Assembly (NCBI GenBank): GCA_003141855.1
Contig: PLNS01000012.1
Span: 17,135 to 81,134, forward strand
Direction: 5' to 3'
Length of the DNA stretch: 64,000 nucleotides
Source of the DNA: Candidatus Bathyarchaeota archaeon
Lineage (GTDB): Archaea > Thermoproteota > Bathyarchaeia > Bathyarchaeales > Bathycorpusculaceae
The first letter of the stretch is position 1; the number at the start of each line of letters is the position of its first letter. Of the stretch, positions 33,049 to 42,717 are shown piece by piece. The translations under genes were made by a program, and so were the position numbers. A model generated the notes under the pieces. The model had not been told where the DNA came from. It ran no database searches and was given only the letters and a program-made list of their open reading frames with translations.

Positions 33049-33999
33049 ATGAAAATCTACAAAAACGTTTTAGAAACAATCGGAAAAACACCCCTAGTCC
33101 AAATAAACAAACTAACCCAAGACACCAACGCCACCATATTAGCAAAAATGGAATCCAGAAACCCAGGCGGAAGCGTCAAAGACCGCATCTGCGATAGCAT
33201 GATAGCGGAAGCCGAAAAACAAGGCATAATCAAACCCGGTGCAACCCTCATCGAACCCACAAGCGGCAACACAGGCATCGGCTTAGCCATGGTCGCAGCC
33301 GTAAAAGGCTACAAACTAATCCTCACCATGCCCGAAACCATGAGCATCGAACGCCGCAACCTCCTCAAAGCCTACGGCGCACAACTCGTCCTCACACCAG
33401 GACCAGAAGGCATGGGCGGAGCCATCAAAAAAGCCGAAGAACTCACCGCAAACACACCCAACAGCTTCATGCCCCAACAATTCAAAAACCTAGCCAACCC
33501 CAAAGTGCACAGAGAAATCACGGGACCAGAAATCTGGGAAGACACAGACGGCAAAGTAGACATCCTAGTCTCAGGTGTCGGCACGGGCGGAACCATAACA
33601 GGCATAGCCCAATACATCAAACCGCAAAAACCAAGCTTCAAATCTGTCGCCGTAGAACCAGCAGCCTCACCAGTCTTAAGCGGCGGCCAGAAAGGACCCC
33701 ACAAAATCCAAGGAATAGGCGCAGGCTTCAAACCCGACGTACTAAAACTCGACTTAGTGGATGAGATATTCAAAGTAACAGACGACCAAGCATTGCAAAC
33801 GGCGAGGCAACTTGCACAAAGGGAAGGTTTACTCGTCGGCATATCCTCTGGAGCAGCAGCCTATGCAGCTATAGAAATCGCGAAACGACCAGAAAACAAG
33901 GGCAAACTCATCGTTGTCATTCTTCCAGACACGGGCGAACGCTACCTAAGCACAGTGCTATTCCAAGAGCCGTCCACAAACGCAGCCCCCACCATCTAA
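33049..33999 (+). CDS. cysK: cysteine synthase (O-acetylserine sulfhydrylase)
   Basis: 316 residues from ATG 33049; a GTG nine bases earlier is possible. PLP enzyme: NPGGSVKDR near 42 with the Schiff-base lysine, [15 protein letters not shown] near 73, [10 protein letters not shown] near 177 (phosphate loop), and SGAAAYAA near 265. It uses O-acetylserine and sulfide. The serine acetyltransferase gene follows 67 bp downstream, giving the complete two-step cysteine pathway. Confidence 0.95.
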   Translation: MKIYKNVLETIGKTPLVQINKLTQDTNATILAKMESRNPGGSVKDRICDSMIAEAEKQGIIKPGATLIEPTSGNTGIGLAMVAAVKGYKLILTMPETMSIERRNLLKAYGAQLVLTPGPEGMGGAIKKAEELTANTPNSFMPQQFKNLANPKVHREITGPEIWEDTDGKVDILVSGVGTGGTITGIAQYIKPQKPSFKSVAVEPAASPVLSGGQKGPHKIQGIGAGFKPDVLKLDLVDEIFKVTDDQALQTARQLAQREGLLVGISSGAAAYAAIEIAKRPENKGKLIVVILPDTGERYLSTVLFQEPSTNAAPTI

Positions 34000-34066
34000 T
34001 TTTCGTCTAAAAGACGCTTTTCTTATATTCCCCCTTTCCACATAGTTGAGAGAAAGGGAAGCAAAA

Positions 34067-35128
34067 ATGTCCACAAAACCCAACCAGCCCCGACCTAAAG
34101 AGTGCCAAGAATGCAAAGACAAAAACTTGGAAAATGACTGCTGGAACCCAGACAGAATGCTAGACGCCCTCATGCGCAACCACGATAAAGTGGAGCAGGA
34201 CTGGGTTGAAAAAGGTTTACCGAAACTAGTCGACGAAATCATGACTAACTACCAAAAGTTCGGCGGCATGGACCACCTTGAAGGCAAAGACCTTCCAGCC
34301 AAAAAAGTAGTCATCGAAGTTTTAGAAGACTTGTTCACGATTCTTTTTCCAGGCTACTTGGGCGATTCAGAAATCACCAAAGCCAACGTGAAATACCATC
34401 TTGGCACAAAACTCACATCGGTTTATACGCGGCTAACTGAAGAGGTTGAAAAAAGCCTCAAGTACATCTGCCGAAAAATCAGCGAGTGCCCACAGGACGT
34501 ATGCCAAAAAAGAGCCAACGTCGTGGTTAAAGAACTCCTCGAAAAACTGCCTGAAATCCGCTCGATGCTTAGCGGAGACATTGAAGCCGCGTACGGCGGT
34601 GACCCAGCGGCGGTGAGCACGGAAGAAGTAATTTTAAGCTACCCCTGCGTGCTGGCAATAACCACGTACAGGATGGCGCATGAACTCTACCTCAGCGGCG
34701 TCCCCTTAATTCCAAGAATAATGAGCGAACACATCCATTCACAAACAGGCATAGACATCCACCCAGGCGCAAAAATCGGCAAAAACTTCTTCATCGACCA
34801 CGGCACCGGCGTCGTCATCGGAGAAACCGCAGAAATCGGCGACAACGTCAAACTCTACCAAGGCGTAACCCTTGGCGCACTCAGCTTTCCAAAAGACGAG
34901 AAAGGAAACATCATCAAAGGCCGCAAAAGGCACCCAACCATAGGAAACAACGTTGTAATTTACTCGGGCGCAACACTTCTAGGAGCAGAAGCAGAAATAG
35001 GCGACAACGTAGTCATAGGCGGAAACGTCTGGATAACCTCACCCGTCGCTTCGGGAACAAAAATAACCATCGCAGTGCCAGAATTAAAATACAAAATGGA
35101 AAACCATTCTCAAAAAACTGAGCCTTAA
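34067..35128 (+). CDS. cysE: serine O-acetyltransferase (long EpsC/CysE type)
   Basis: 353 residues from ATG 34067, preceded by GAGAGAAAGGGAAG as ribosome site; the longer TTG start at 34046 is less likely. The first 180 residues are helical with a cysteine-rich beginning (CQECKDKNLENDC). The left-handed beta-helix follows: HSQTGIDIHPGAKIGKNFFI, DHGTGVVIGETAEIGDNV and KRHPTIGNNVVIYSGATLLG. Makes O-acetylserine for the preceding cysteine synthase. Confidence 0.93.
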   Translation: MSTKPNQPRPKECQECKDKNLENDCWNPDRMLDALMRNHDKVEQDWVEKGLPKLVDEIMTNYQKFGGMDHLEGKDLPAKKVVIEVLEDLFTILFPGYLGDSEITKANVKYHLGTKLTSVYTRLTEEVEKSLKYICRKISECPQDVCQKRANVVVKELLEKLPEIRSMLSGDIEAAYGGDPAAVSTEEVILSYPCVLAITTYRMAHELYLSGVPLIPRIMSEHIHSQTGIDIHPGAKIGKNFFIDHGTGVVIGETAEIGDNVKLYQGVTLGALSFPKDEKGNIIKGRKRHPTIGNNVVIYSGATLLGAEAEIGDNVVIGGNVWITSPVASGTKITIAVPELKYKMENHSQKTEP

Positions 35129-35145
35129 TTTTTTGGCTTTTGCTT

Positions 35146-35607
35146 TTAGAGTAGGCGGAAGTTTTCTTTCACTGTAGTTAAGACTACGTGGGTGTTTGTG
35201 CGTTCGATGTACGGCAGTGAAAGTAGTTTTTTGGTGAACACCCCTAGGTCCTCTCGACTCTTGAACTTCGCAACAATGATAGCATCCGTTAAGCCAGTGA
35301 CATCGTAAACTCCGCACACGTTGGGGATTTTGGCTATTTCATTCTCTGTTTCCACAAGCCTGCCCTTAGAAACCGTAATTTCGGTAACTACCGTAAGTTG
35401 ATAACCGAGCTTTTCATGATCCAAAATAACCGAGTAACCTTTGATTAACCCGTCTTCTTCCATCTTTTTGGTCCTGGATAAAACGGTGCCGACTGAAACG
35501 CCAACGTTCTTGGCTATTTGTCTGCTTGAGAACCTTGCGTCCTCTAAGAGTCCTTTGAGAATTTTTACGTCAGTTTCATTTAATTCCATAACCATCGTAT
35601 CCTGCAC
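35146..35607 (-). CDS. Lrp/AsnC family regulator
   Basis: 153 residues. HTH in residues 8-65 (NETDVKILKGLLEDARFSSR, then VGVSVGTVLSRTKKMEEDGL) and a RAM ligand domain in 70-150 (VVTEITVSKGRLVETENEIA, TGLTDAIIVAKFKSREDL). Full-length Lrp. Convergent with the serine acetyltransferase and divergent from guaA; a palindrome 42 bp upstream may be its own operator. Any of three ATGs could be the start. Confidence 0.92.
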   Translation of the reverse strand: MQDTMVMELNETDVKILKGLLEDARFSSRQIAKNVGVSVGTVLSRTKKMEEDGLIKGYSVILDHEKLGYQLTVVTEITVSKGRLVETENEIAKIPNVCGVYDVTGLTDAIIVAKFKSREDLGVFTKKLLSLPYIERTNTHVVLTTVKENFRLL

Positions 35608-35648
35608 GTTCTTTCAGCCAAACAGGCTTTTTTGGAACATCCTTTTGA

Positions 35649-35662
35649 TAATCAGATGATTA
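35649..35662. promoter_or_regulatory. palindrome upstream of the Lrp gene
   Basis: TAATCA-GA-TGATTA, perfect 6-bp arms, about 42 bp upstream of the Lrp start. Possible autoregulatory site. Confidence 0.45.
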
Positions 35663-35803
35663 AGTTAATAAAAGTTTAGTTTTCCCCGCCACCCAATGGA
35701 TACCAATTAAGGCAACAAAGAGAGGAAATTGCTTGCCTTTAACAGAAAATAGATAGTAATCTTAAATTAGACCCTAAACTCCAATAGTTCTGAGCCACCT
35801 ATA

Positions 35804-37354
35804 ATGCAAGCAAAATACGACACGATACTGGTACTTGACTTTGGCGGACAATACTGCCACCTCATCGGCAGAAGAATCAGAGAACACGGCGTCTACTCAG
35901 AAATCGTTCCCCACGACATTTCACCCGAAGAAATAGCGGCTCTAAACCAAAAATTCAACGTTAAAGGCTTAATCTTTTCAGGTGGACCCTCAAGCGTCTA
36001 CGAGCCAAACGCGCCTAAACTCCACCCGCGCATCTTAGAAGTAAACTTGCCGATTCTGGGTTTATGCTATGGGCACCAGCTGTTAGCTCAATTAACGGGT
36101 AGCAAAGTTGAACCTGCAACCTGCAAAGAATACGGCATCGCCCAAGTCGCCATCGACAAGCCAGTGGGCGTTCTGGAAGGGTTAAGTGAGAAAGAGCAGG
36201 TTTGGATGAGCCACGGCGACACCGTCTTCACTCCACCACCAGAGTTTGAAGCATTAGCTCACACCGAAAACTGCCCCGTCGCAGCGTTTAGGCACAAGAC
36301 AAAACCAATCTACGGCCTACAATGGCACCCAGAAGTCATCCACACCGAAAACGGCATGCGCATGCTTCAAAACTTCATCTTCCAAGTCTGCAAATGCCAA
36401 GCCAACTGGCAAATGGAAGACCTAATTGGAAAAATGGTCAAAGAACTGCAAACCGAAACTGCTGGAAGCAGAGCTATAATCGGTTTAAGCGGAGGCATAG
36501 ACTCCAGCGTCGCCACCGCACTCGCAGCCCAAGCGCTCGGCGACAAGTTAACGGCGGTTTTTGTTGACCACGGGTTCATGCGTGAAGGCGAACCTGAACA
36601 AATCCGAGAAACCTTCCAAAAGTACCCAATAAACTTTGTAGTGGCAAATGCGCAAGAACGGTTCATGCAGAAACTCAAAGGCGTCGTTGAACCCGAAACC
36701 AAGCGGAAAGTTATCGGGGAAGAGTTTATCAGGGTTTTCGAAGAAATCGCCAATGAATCAGGCGCAGAATACCTAATCCAAGGCACCATCTACCCAGACA
36801 GAATCGAATCAGGCTTCAGAAAAAACTCTGACAAAATAAAAAGCCACCACAACGTGGCTGGGTTGCCTGAGAAGATTAAGTTCAAAAAAATCCTCGAGCC
36901 CCTCCGCGACTTATACAAAGACGAAGTGCGCAAGGTTGCCAGAATGCTTGATTTACCCAAAGAAATCGTTAACAGGCAGCCGTTTCCTGGACCCGGGTTG
37001 GCAGTTCGAATAATCGGCGAATTAACTGAAGAAAAGGTTACGATCGGCAAGAAAGCCGACAAAATCGTCCGTGAAGAAATCGAGAGGAATGGTTTGGCTG
37101 AGAACCTTTGGCAGTACTTCGCGGTGGTAACGGACACCAAAGCCACTGGCGTCAAGGGAGATGCGCGAGCGTACGGTTACGTTGTTGCGGTCCGAGCTAT
37201 GGAGAGCCGCGAAGCCATGACAGCTAGCTTCGCCAAGATTCCCTACCCAGTGCTGGAGAAGATATCTACCAGAATAACAAACGAGATTCCACAGGTCACC
37301 CGCGTGGTCTATGACGTTACTCATAAGCCGCCTGCAACCATCGAATGGGAATAA
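35804..37354 (+). CDS. guaA: GMP synthase, fused glutaminase and synthetase
   Basis: 516 residues. Converts XMP to GMP with glutamine and ATP. The N-terminal class I amidotransferase has LGLCYGHQL (catalytic Cys near residue 87) and QWHPEV (His near 175). The ATP-pyrophosphatase has the PP-loop GLSGGIDSSV near 227 and the dimer domain ends in THKPPATIEWE. Many archaea split these as GuaAa and GuaAb; here both are one chain, as in bacteria. TATA-like region just upstream. Confidence 0.97.
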   Translation: MQAKYDTILVLDFGGQYCHLIGRRIREHGVYSEIVPHDISPEEIAALNQKFNVKGLIFSGGPSSVYEPNAPKLHPRILEVNLPILGLCYGHQLLAQLTGSKVEPATCKEYGIAQVAIDKPVGVLEGLSEKEQVWMSHGDTVFTPPPEFEALAHTENCPVAAFRHKTKPIYGLQWHPEVIHTENGMRMLQNFIFQVCKCQANWQMEDLIGKMVKELQTETAGSRAIIGLSGGIDSSVATALAAQALGDKLTAVFVDHGFMREGEPEQIRETFQKYPINFVVANAQERFMQKLKGVVEPETKRKVIGEEFIRVFEEIANESGAEYLIQGTIYPDRIESGFRKNSDKIKSHHNVAGLPEKIKFKKILEPLRDLYKDEVRKVARMLDLPKEIVNRQPFPGPGLAVRIIGELTEEKVTIGKKADKIVREEIERNGLAENLWQYFAVVTDTKATGVKGDARAYGYVVAVRAMESREAMTASFAKIPYPVLEKISTRITNEIPQVTRVVYDVTHKPPATIEWE

Positions 37355-37400
37355 ACGCTAAGCTTGCCGCCTAATTGGTTGTTTTCTTGTTTAGCCGTTT

Positions 37401-37446
37401 AATGGCTTGTAAAAGCACCATTACCGACCTACCCTCTTAGGGATTC
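37401..37446 (-). repeat. dispersed intergenic element, copy C1 (subtype II)
   Basis: On the minus strand: GGAATCCCTAAGAGGGTAGG, then TCGGTAATGG and a T-run, followed by AAGCCATT. CCCT-AAG-AGGG is a small hairpin. It lies 18 bp from copy C2 in the same orientation. Confidence 0.75.
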
Positions 37447-37463
37447 CAACAGGCTTTGGCTTG

Positions 37464-37530
37464 AAAAACGCCGTTAGCGAACTACCCCCTATAGGTTTCT
37501 GCATGCTATTTCTATTAGGATCCAAATATG
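37464..37530 (-). repeat. dispersed intergenic element, copy C2 (subtype I)
   Basis: On the minus strand it starts CATATTTGGATCCTAATAG and contains TGCAGAAACCTATAGGGGG, TAGTTC and GGCGTTTTT. Nearly identical to copy B. Confidence 0.87.
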
Positions 37531-37603
37531 CCTCAAAATTCAGAGCCCACTGCTCCATAATTGTTTATATAAAAACGAGTCAATAGGTTACTACATACTC
37601 AAG

Positions 37604-38701
37604 GTGACACCTCTGAAAGCTTTGATCTTAGCAGGCGGCTTCGCCACAAGACTACGACCCCTAAGCTGCACTAGACCCAAAACCCTCTTCCCCATAGTTA
37701 ACAAGCCACTTTTGCAGTGGATTTTTGAACGATTAGCCAACAACGGCGTCGACGAAGCCATACTGGCAGTAAACGCACTCACACAGTTCTACATAAGGCA
37801 GTATCGCCCACCAAAATGCGGTTTAAAGGTCAGGTTTTCTATTGACCCGCCCAAGATGCCCTTGGGAACCGCTGGACCAATAAAAAAAGCGGAAAAACTC
37901 ATCGGCCATGAAGAGCCATTCATTGTTTTGAACGGGGACATTTTTGCTGACATAAGTTACCGAGAACTTCTTGATACGCACAGGAAATCGGGTGCTTTGG
38001 CCACGATTGCACTTTGCAAAGTTGAGGAACCATCCTGTTTTGGCGTTGCCGAACTGGTAAACGGCAACCGCATTAAGAGGTTCATTGAGAAACCAGCCAA
38101 AGGTGAAGCGCCAAGCAACCTCATAAACGCTGGAGCCTACGTTCTAAGCCCAGAAGTCTTCGATTACATTCCAGAAGGGAGAGCGGTTTCTATAGAGCGA
38201 GAAGTTTTTCCCAAATTAGCTGAGGAAGGCAAACTTTTCGGTTTATGTGTTAATGGTTTATGGATGGATATTGGTAAGCCTCAAGAGTACTTGGACACAA
38301 ACAAGATAATCCTTGATTCGCTTGCAAACCGCGTTAAGCTGGAAAAACCAAAAAATTTCGAGCTAAAAAAACCAGTCGCCCTCGACAACGGCGTTTCTGT
38401 GGACGACAAATCAATCATCGGTCCATACGCCATTTTAGGCAAAAACGTAAAAGTCGGCAAAAACGTACAAATTTGTAATTCAGTGATTTTTCCAGACGCA
38501 GAAATCGATGACTTCGCAATCATAAACGGGGCAATCGTCGGCGAAGGTGCACGAATAGGCAAACACGTCAAACTAGGCAAAGGCTGCATTGTTGGAGACC
38601 AAGCCAAAATCAAAGACGGAATTCACCTGCATGACGGGTTCGCTGTATGTCCAGCCAAGGAAGTCACTGAAAACATTTTAAAACCCAAGATAGACTGTTA
38701 G
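37604..38701 (+). CDS. NDP-sugar pyrophosphorylase with left-handed beta-helix
   Basis: 365 residues, GTG start. Nucleotidyltransferase signature LAGGFATRLRPLSCTRPKTL at residue 10, FIVLNGDIFADI near 106, and a C-terminal hexapeptide-repeat helix (IIGPYAILGKNVKVGKNVQI). Makes an activated sugar from NTP and a sugar-1-phosphate. The next gene is GlmM, so UDP-GlcNAc formation is likely, though mannose-1-phosphate guanylyltransferases look similar. It heads a four-gene plus-strand operon. Confidence 0.85.
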   Translation: MTPLKALILAGGFATRLRPLSCTRPKTLFPIVNKPLLQWIFERLANNGVDEAILAVNALTQFYIRQYRPPKCGLKVRFSIDPPKMPLGTAGPIKKAEKLIGHEEPFIVLNGDIFADISYRELLDTHRKSGALATIALCKVEEPSCFGVAELVNGNRIKRFIEKPAKGEAPSNLINAGAYVLSPEVFDYIPEGRAVSIEREVFPKLAEEGKLFGLCVNGLWMDIGKPQEYLDTNKIILDSLANRVKLEKPKNFELKKPVALDNGVSVDDKSIIGPYAILGKNVKVGKNVQICNSVIFPDAEIDDFAIINGAIVGEGARIGKHVKLGKGCIVGDQAKIKDGIHLHDGFAVCPAKEVTENILKPKIDC

Positions 38702-38724
38702 ATAGGTACTGAGTTGAAAATTAC

Positions 38725-40095
38725 ATGAGCGCACGAAAACTTTTTGGAACAAATGGCATCCGAGGCCTCGTCAACGTAGAATTGACGCCTGAAATGGCCA
38801 TAAAAGTCGGATCTTCAATTGGAACTTTTTTCGGAAAAGAAAAAAATTTACTCTTAGGATATGATGCTAGAACCAGCGGTCCAATGTTTGCTAAAGCAGT
38901 GATTGCTGGACTGACAGCGACTGGATGCAACGTTTTCTTCGCTGGAATGGCACCCACACCCTCCTTGCAATTCGCAGTTAAAAACCACAAGATGGACGGC
39001 GGAGTAATAATCACCGCTTCCCACAACCCGCCAGAATACAATGGTATTAAGGTTATTTGGAGCGACGGCATCGAAACCTCGCACGAGCAAGAAGTTGAAA
39101 TAGAGAACATTTACTTTGACAACAAAATCGTCTTTGCTCCATGGGATAAACTGGGTACAAAGCGTGAATTGGCTGGAATTAACGATGAATACATCCAAGC
39201 CATAAAAAAACACGTTAACAAAACAAAAATAGCCAACGCACACTTCCACGTGGTCGTTGACGCCGCTAACAGCGTAGGGGGACTCACTGCACCGTCATTG
39301 CTAAGGGAACTGGGCTGCAAAATAACCAGCATCAACGCCAACATCGATGGCACTTTTCCAGGCAGAATGCCTGAGCCCAGACCTGAAAACTTGGGCGTTT
39401 TAGCTTCCACTGTGAAAGCCATCGGAGCACATATGGGGGTGGCTTTTGACGGTGACGCTGATCGCTCAATATTTGTTGACGCAAATGGCGTGATTTACTG
39501 GGGAGACAAAACCTTTGCCGTAATCATAAAACAGTATTTACTCAAGAATCCCGGCGCAAAAATAATCACGCCAGTAAGCTCATCTACCCTAATCAAGGAC
39601 ACTGTTGAGGCGTACAAGGGCGATTTAGTTTGGACTAAAGTTGGAAGCGTAACGGTTTCCCAAAAAATGAAAGAATTAAACGCCAATTTGGGCGGGGAAG
39701 AGAACGGCGGAGTATTCTATGGTCCCCACCAAGCCGTCCGCGACGGGGCGATGACGACTGTGCTGTTGCTTAATATCATGGCTGAAACTGGACAGTCACT
39801 TGCTGAACTCATTGCTGAACAACCGCAATACTTTATTGAAAAAGCAAAAATCGACTGCGCAGACGACAAAAAAGAAACTCTCCTACAAAAGCTTTCTGAA
39901 CAGGTAAAGGGCGAAAACATCAGCACCATCGACGGAGTAAAAATCTGGTTTAACGACGCCAGCGCCATCCTGATTCGGCCAAGCGGCACCGAACCAGTTT
40001 TCCGGTTATATGCTGAGGCGAAAAATCAAGAAAAAGCATTAAAGCTAGTGGAAGACTACAGTTCAAGGCTTAAAAAAATATTAGAAATCATATAG
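38725..40095 (+). CDS. glmM: phosphoglucosamine mutase
   Basis: 456 residues of the alpha-D-phosphohexomutase family. Phosphoserine loop TASHNPPEYNGIKV near residue 94, metal-binding DGDADRS near 246, sugar-binding GEENGGVF near 331 and phosphate-binding RPSGTEPVFRLYAEA near 416. The start LFGTNGIRGLVNVELTP is typical of archaeal GlmM. Supplies GlcN-1-P to the pyrophosphorylase encoded 23 bp upstream. Confidence 0.92.
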   Translation: MSARKLFGTNGIRGLVNVELTPEMAIKVGSSIGTFFGKEKNLLLGYDARTSGPMFAKAVIAGLTATGCNVFFAGMAPTPSLQFAVKNHKMDGGVIITASHNPPEYNGIKVIWSDGIETSHEQEVEIENIYFDNKIVFAPWDKLGTKRELAGINDEYIQAIKKHVNKTKIANAHFHVVVDAANSVGGLTAPSLLRELGCKITSINANIDGTFPGRMPEPRPENLGVLASTVKAIGAHMGVAFDGDADRSIFVDANGVIYWGDKTFAVIIKQYLLKNPGAKIITPVSSSTLIKDTVEAYKGDLVWTKVGSVTVSQKMKELNANLGGEENGGVFYGPHQAVRDGAMTTVLLLNIMAETGQSLAELIAEQPQYFIEKAKIDCADDKKETLLQKLSEQVKGENISTIDGVKIWFNDASAILIRPSGTEPVFRLYAEAKNQEKALKLVEDYSSRLKKILEII

Positions 40096-40131
40096 TAAGC
40101 CTAAAAGCCTTGCTCTGGAGAAATTCAGCCG

Positions 40132-41460
40132 ATGCCCACAGTCCTAAACCTAAAACCCGAAGAGGTAGATACTAATGAGAAACGCTCAAAATACACTGTG
40201 AGCGTTATCGGATGCGGGCAAAAAGGAATTCTCTATGCCAACGCTTTCGCGGAAGCAGGCTTTAGCGTTATCTGCACGGACGCTGACCCGACGGTTATAA
40301 AAAAAGTGGCTAAGGGAAAAACTTCCAGCTCACAACTGCAAGTTGAAGCTGACCTCAAAAGCCACCTCAACTCTGGACAAATAAGCGTCAGCAGCGAACG
40401 AAAAAAAGCTGTTTCCCAAAGCGATGTCATCGTCATAGCTATTGGAGCAAAAGTTGACGAACAGAAAAAAACGGATTACTCACAGATAGTAAGCGCATGT
40501 AAACAGATCGGAGCAGCACTCCATCAAGGCATGCTAGTTATTTATGGCGGTATTGCAGGCATCGGTTTTACTGAGGGCGCCGTGAAAGAAACGTTGGAGA
40601 ACACGTCGGGGCTCAAGACAGGGAAGGATTTTGGTTTAGCCTACAACCCAATCCTTTCGGCAGACGCCTCAATTGCTAACTTGGAGTTGACGGTTGCAGC
40701 CGCCGACCAAGCAAGCCTAAACGCAGCTTCAACCCTTCTCAAAACCATTACAAAAAAAGTAAAAGAAATCAGCGACGTAAAAATGGCGGAAACAGCCACA
40801 CTCTTCACCGTAGCAAAACAAGATGCAAACAGGGCATTAGCTAACGAGTTGTCGGTTTTCTGCGAAAACGCAAACACCGACTACTTTAAAGTCTTAAAGC
40901 TACTAGACCTCAACGACCCGAGCTTTTGGCCGACAATCGTGGAAGAAGAAAACAGGAACGAAGCGTATTTGTTGCTTGATAGCGCTGAGAACTTGAATGC
41001 TAAGCTTAGGCTTCCAGCGTTGGCTAGGCAGATTAACGAGGACATGGTTAAACACGCGGTTAATTTAACGCAAGATGCTCTGCGAAGCGGCGGTAAACCT
41101 TTGAGGAGAGCAAAAATTGCAGTTTTAGGCACTGCTAACCCGACGACGGCTACAGGCGTTTTTGTTAAAATGATAGAGCAGAAAGGCGCCAAACCTACGC
41201 TCTACGACCCCGTATCAAAGATGGGACCACAGGATTGGAGTGTTGTGAAGACTAGCTTGAATGAGGCAGTTGAAGGCACAGACTGCATAGTAATATTGAC
41301 GGGGCAGGAACAGTTTAAAAACTTAAACCTAAAGAAACTAAAAGCCTTAATGAAAACACCCTCGGTTATCGTTGATTTAATAGGTATTTTTGAACCAAAA
41401 AAAGTTGAAGCAGAAGGCTTCATATACCGTGGCTTAGGTAGAGGAACTGATAAGAATTGA
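40132..41460 (+). CDS. UDP-sugar 6-dehydrogenase-like protein without the catalytic cysteine motif
   Basis: 442 residues of the UDP-glucose/UDP-ManNAc dehydrogenase family. Rossmann start VSVIGCGQKGILYANAFAEA near 24, central AETATLFTVAKQDANRALAN near 220, and C-terminal domain with AVLGTANPTTATGVFVKMI near 335 and a DCIVILTGQEQF strand. The expected GGxCxP loop with the catalytic cysteine, normally about 30-40 residues after the NELS segment, is replaced by DLNDPSFWPTIVEEENRNEA. It may bind a nucleotide sugar without oxidising it to the acid, or use a different chemistry. Confidence 0.8.
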   Translation: MPTVLNLKPEEVDTNEKRSKYTVSVIGCGQKGILYANAFAEAGFSVICTDADPTVIKKVAKGKTSSSQLQVEADLKSHLNSGQISVSSERKKAVSQSDVIVIAIGAKVDEQKKTDYSQIVSACKQIGAALHQGMLVIYGGIAGIGFTEGAVKETLENTSGLKTGKDFGLAYNPILSADASIANLELTVAAADQASLNAASTLLKTITKKVKEISDVKMAETATLFTVAKQDANRALANELSVFCENANTDYFKVLKLLDLNDPSFWPTIVEEENRNEAYLLLDSAENLNAKLRLPALARQINEDMVKHAVNLTQDALRSGGKPLRRAKIAVLGTANPTTATGVFVKMIEQKGAKPTLYDPVSKMGPQDWSVVKTSLNEAVEGTDCIVILTGQEQFKNLNLKKLKALMKTPSVIVDLIGIFEPKKVEAEGFIYRGLGRGTDKN

Positions 41461-42407
41461 AGAAACTCGGTGTCGCAGTAATCGGAACAGGCCAGTGGGG
41501 AAAAAACCATGCAAGAGTCTACAAAGAACTTCCCTCAGCTGAACTCATCGCCATATGCGATGTTAATCCCGAAAGAGCTAAAGCTATGGCTAACCAATAC
41601 GGCGTAAAAGCATACTCTGACAGCACACAAATGCTAAAGGACAAGTCTATTGAAGCGGTAAACGTGTGCACTTGGTCAACGATTCTGGCTAAAGAAGCAC
41701 TCAAAGCGCTGAAGGCTGGAAAACACGTTTTGGTAGAAAAGCCCATGGCAACTAACACCCAGCAAGCCCAGAAACTGGTGCAAACAGCACAAGAAAACGG
41801 TCTGCACTTGACAGTTGGCTTTCTAATGCGATTCATACCTGGCTTGCAAAGCATCCGCCAGTCGGTTGAGAATAAAAAAATCGGAGAATTAGTCTGCGCT
41901 ACGGCTAAGCGTGTTTCGCAGTGGCCGGAGCGAATCGGCGACGTCGGCGTCGTCAAGGATACCGCTATTCATGATATTGACGTTATGCGCTTCATTTCCA
42001 ATGAGGACCCGATTTCTGTTTATGCAAAGATGGGCAGTATGAGAACCAAAAAGTTCGAAGACTACGCCCACATAATGCTCACATACAAAGATGGCAAAAG
42101 CGCCTTCATAGAATCCAACTGGCTCACGCCCTACAAGACCCGCTCCTTAACGGTTACGGGAAGCGACGCCATAATGCGACTAGACTATATCACGCAGGAT
42201 TTATGGATTGAACAGCAAACCGAATCCGTGCAACCCAGGTGCCCGTTCCAAGAACCCTTGAAACAAGAACTGCAACACTTCATCGACTGCATCGTGGACA
42301 AAAAGAAGCCCCTCGTAACTGGCGAGGACGGCGTGAGAGCACTAGAAGTCGCTACCGCCGCGATGCAATCCTCGGCAAAAAACAGGGCAATACAACTAAG
42401 AAAATAA
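41457..42407 (+). CDS. Gfo/Idh/MocA family oxidoreductase
   Basis: 316 residues. NAD(P)-binding VAVIGTGQWGKNHARVYKEL at the N terminus, the catalytic-lysine motif VLVEKPMATN near 95, and the C-terminal beta-sheet domain with DTAIHDIDVMRFI near 163. Its TTG start overlaps the previous stop codon by four bases, so the two are coupled. Probably oxidises or reduces a nucleotide sugar made by this operon, such as a UDP-HexNAc; exact substrate unknown. Confidence 0.9.
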   Translation: MKKLGVAVIGTGQWGKNHARVYKELPSAELIAICDVNPERAKAMANQYGVKAYSDSTQMLKDKSIEAVNVCTWSTILAKEALKALKAGKHVLVEKPMATNTQQAQKLVQTAQENGLHLTVGFLMRFIPGLQSIRQSVENKKIGELVCATAKRVSQWPERIGDVGVVKDTAIHDIDVMRFISNEDPISVYAKMGSMRTKKFEDYAHIMLTYKDGKSAFIESNWLTPYKTRSLTVTGSDAIMRLDYITQDLWIEQQTESVQPRCPFQEPLKQELQHFIDCIVDKKKPLVTGEDGVRALEVATAAMQSSAKNRAIQLRK

Positions 42408-42411
42408 AAAA

Positions 42412-42681
42412 TTATTTTAGGTTGAAGGGCTTGCCTTCAGAAACGATTTTCTGGGGCGCTTTTTCCTTCCATTTCTTTAGAAACGGCAAATCATCAGCCT
42501 CTTTCCGCAGCTCGTCGGGCAGCATTTCGGGGATTTCGTCGCGGATCGGGTACCAACGTAGGCATTTGGGACAAACGATTAATCCTTCCACTATTTCGTC
42601 TTTTTCTTCGAAAACGTGAAGTTCAAGAGGATGATACTTATCGATTGGACAAGCGAGGATTTCCATTAATTTTCGTTTCAT
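42412..42681 (-). CDS. Trm112-like zinc-binding protein
   Basis: 89 residues. MEILACPIDKYHPLELHVF near the start and LIVCPKCLRWYPIRDEIPEM near 33 are the Trm112 family pattern. It has a single cysteine in the first pair (CP-x-D-x-Y-HP) and a CPKC pair, so zinc binding may be partial. Trm112 activates several tRNA and protein methyltransferases. Trm5 is encoded 36 bp upstream on the same strand. Confidence 0.85.
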   Translation of the reverse strand: MKRKLMEILACPIDKYHPLELHVFEEKDEIVEGLIVCPKCLRWYPIRDEIPEMLPDELRKEADDLPFLKKWKEKAPQKIVSEGKPFNLK

Positions 42682-42717
42682 TGGATTCCACGAATAGAAT
42701 AGTTACCAGTTGAGTTA

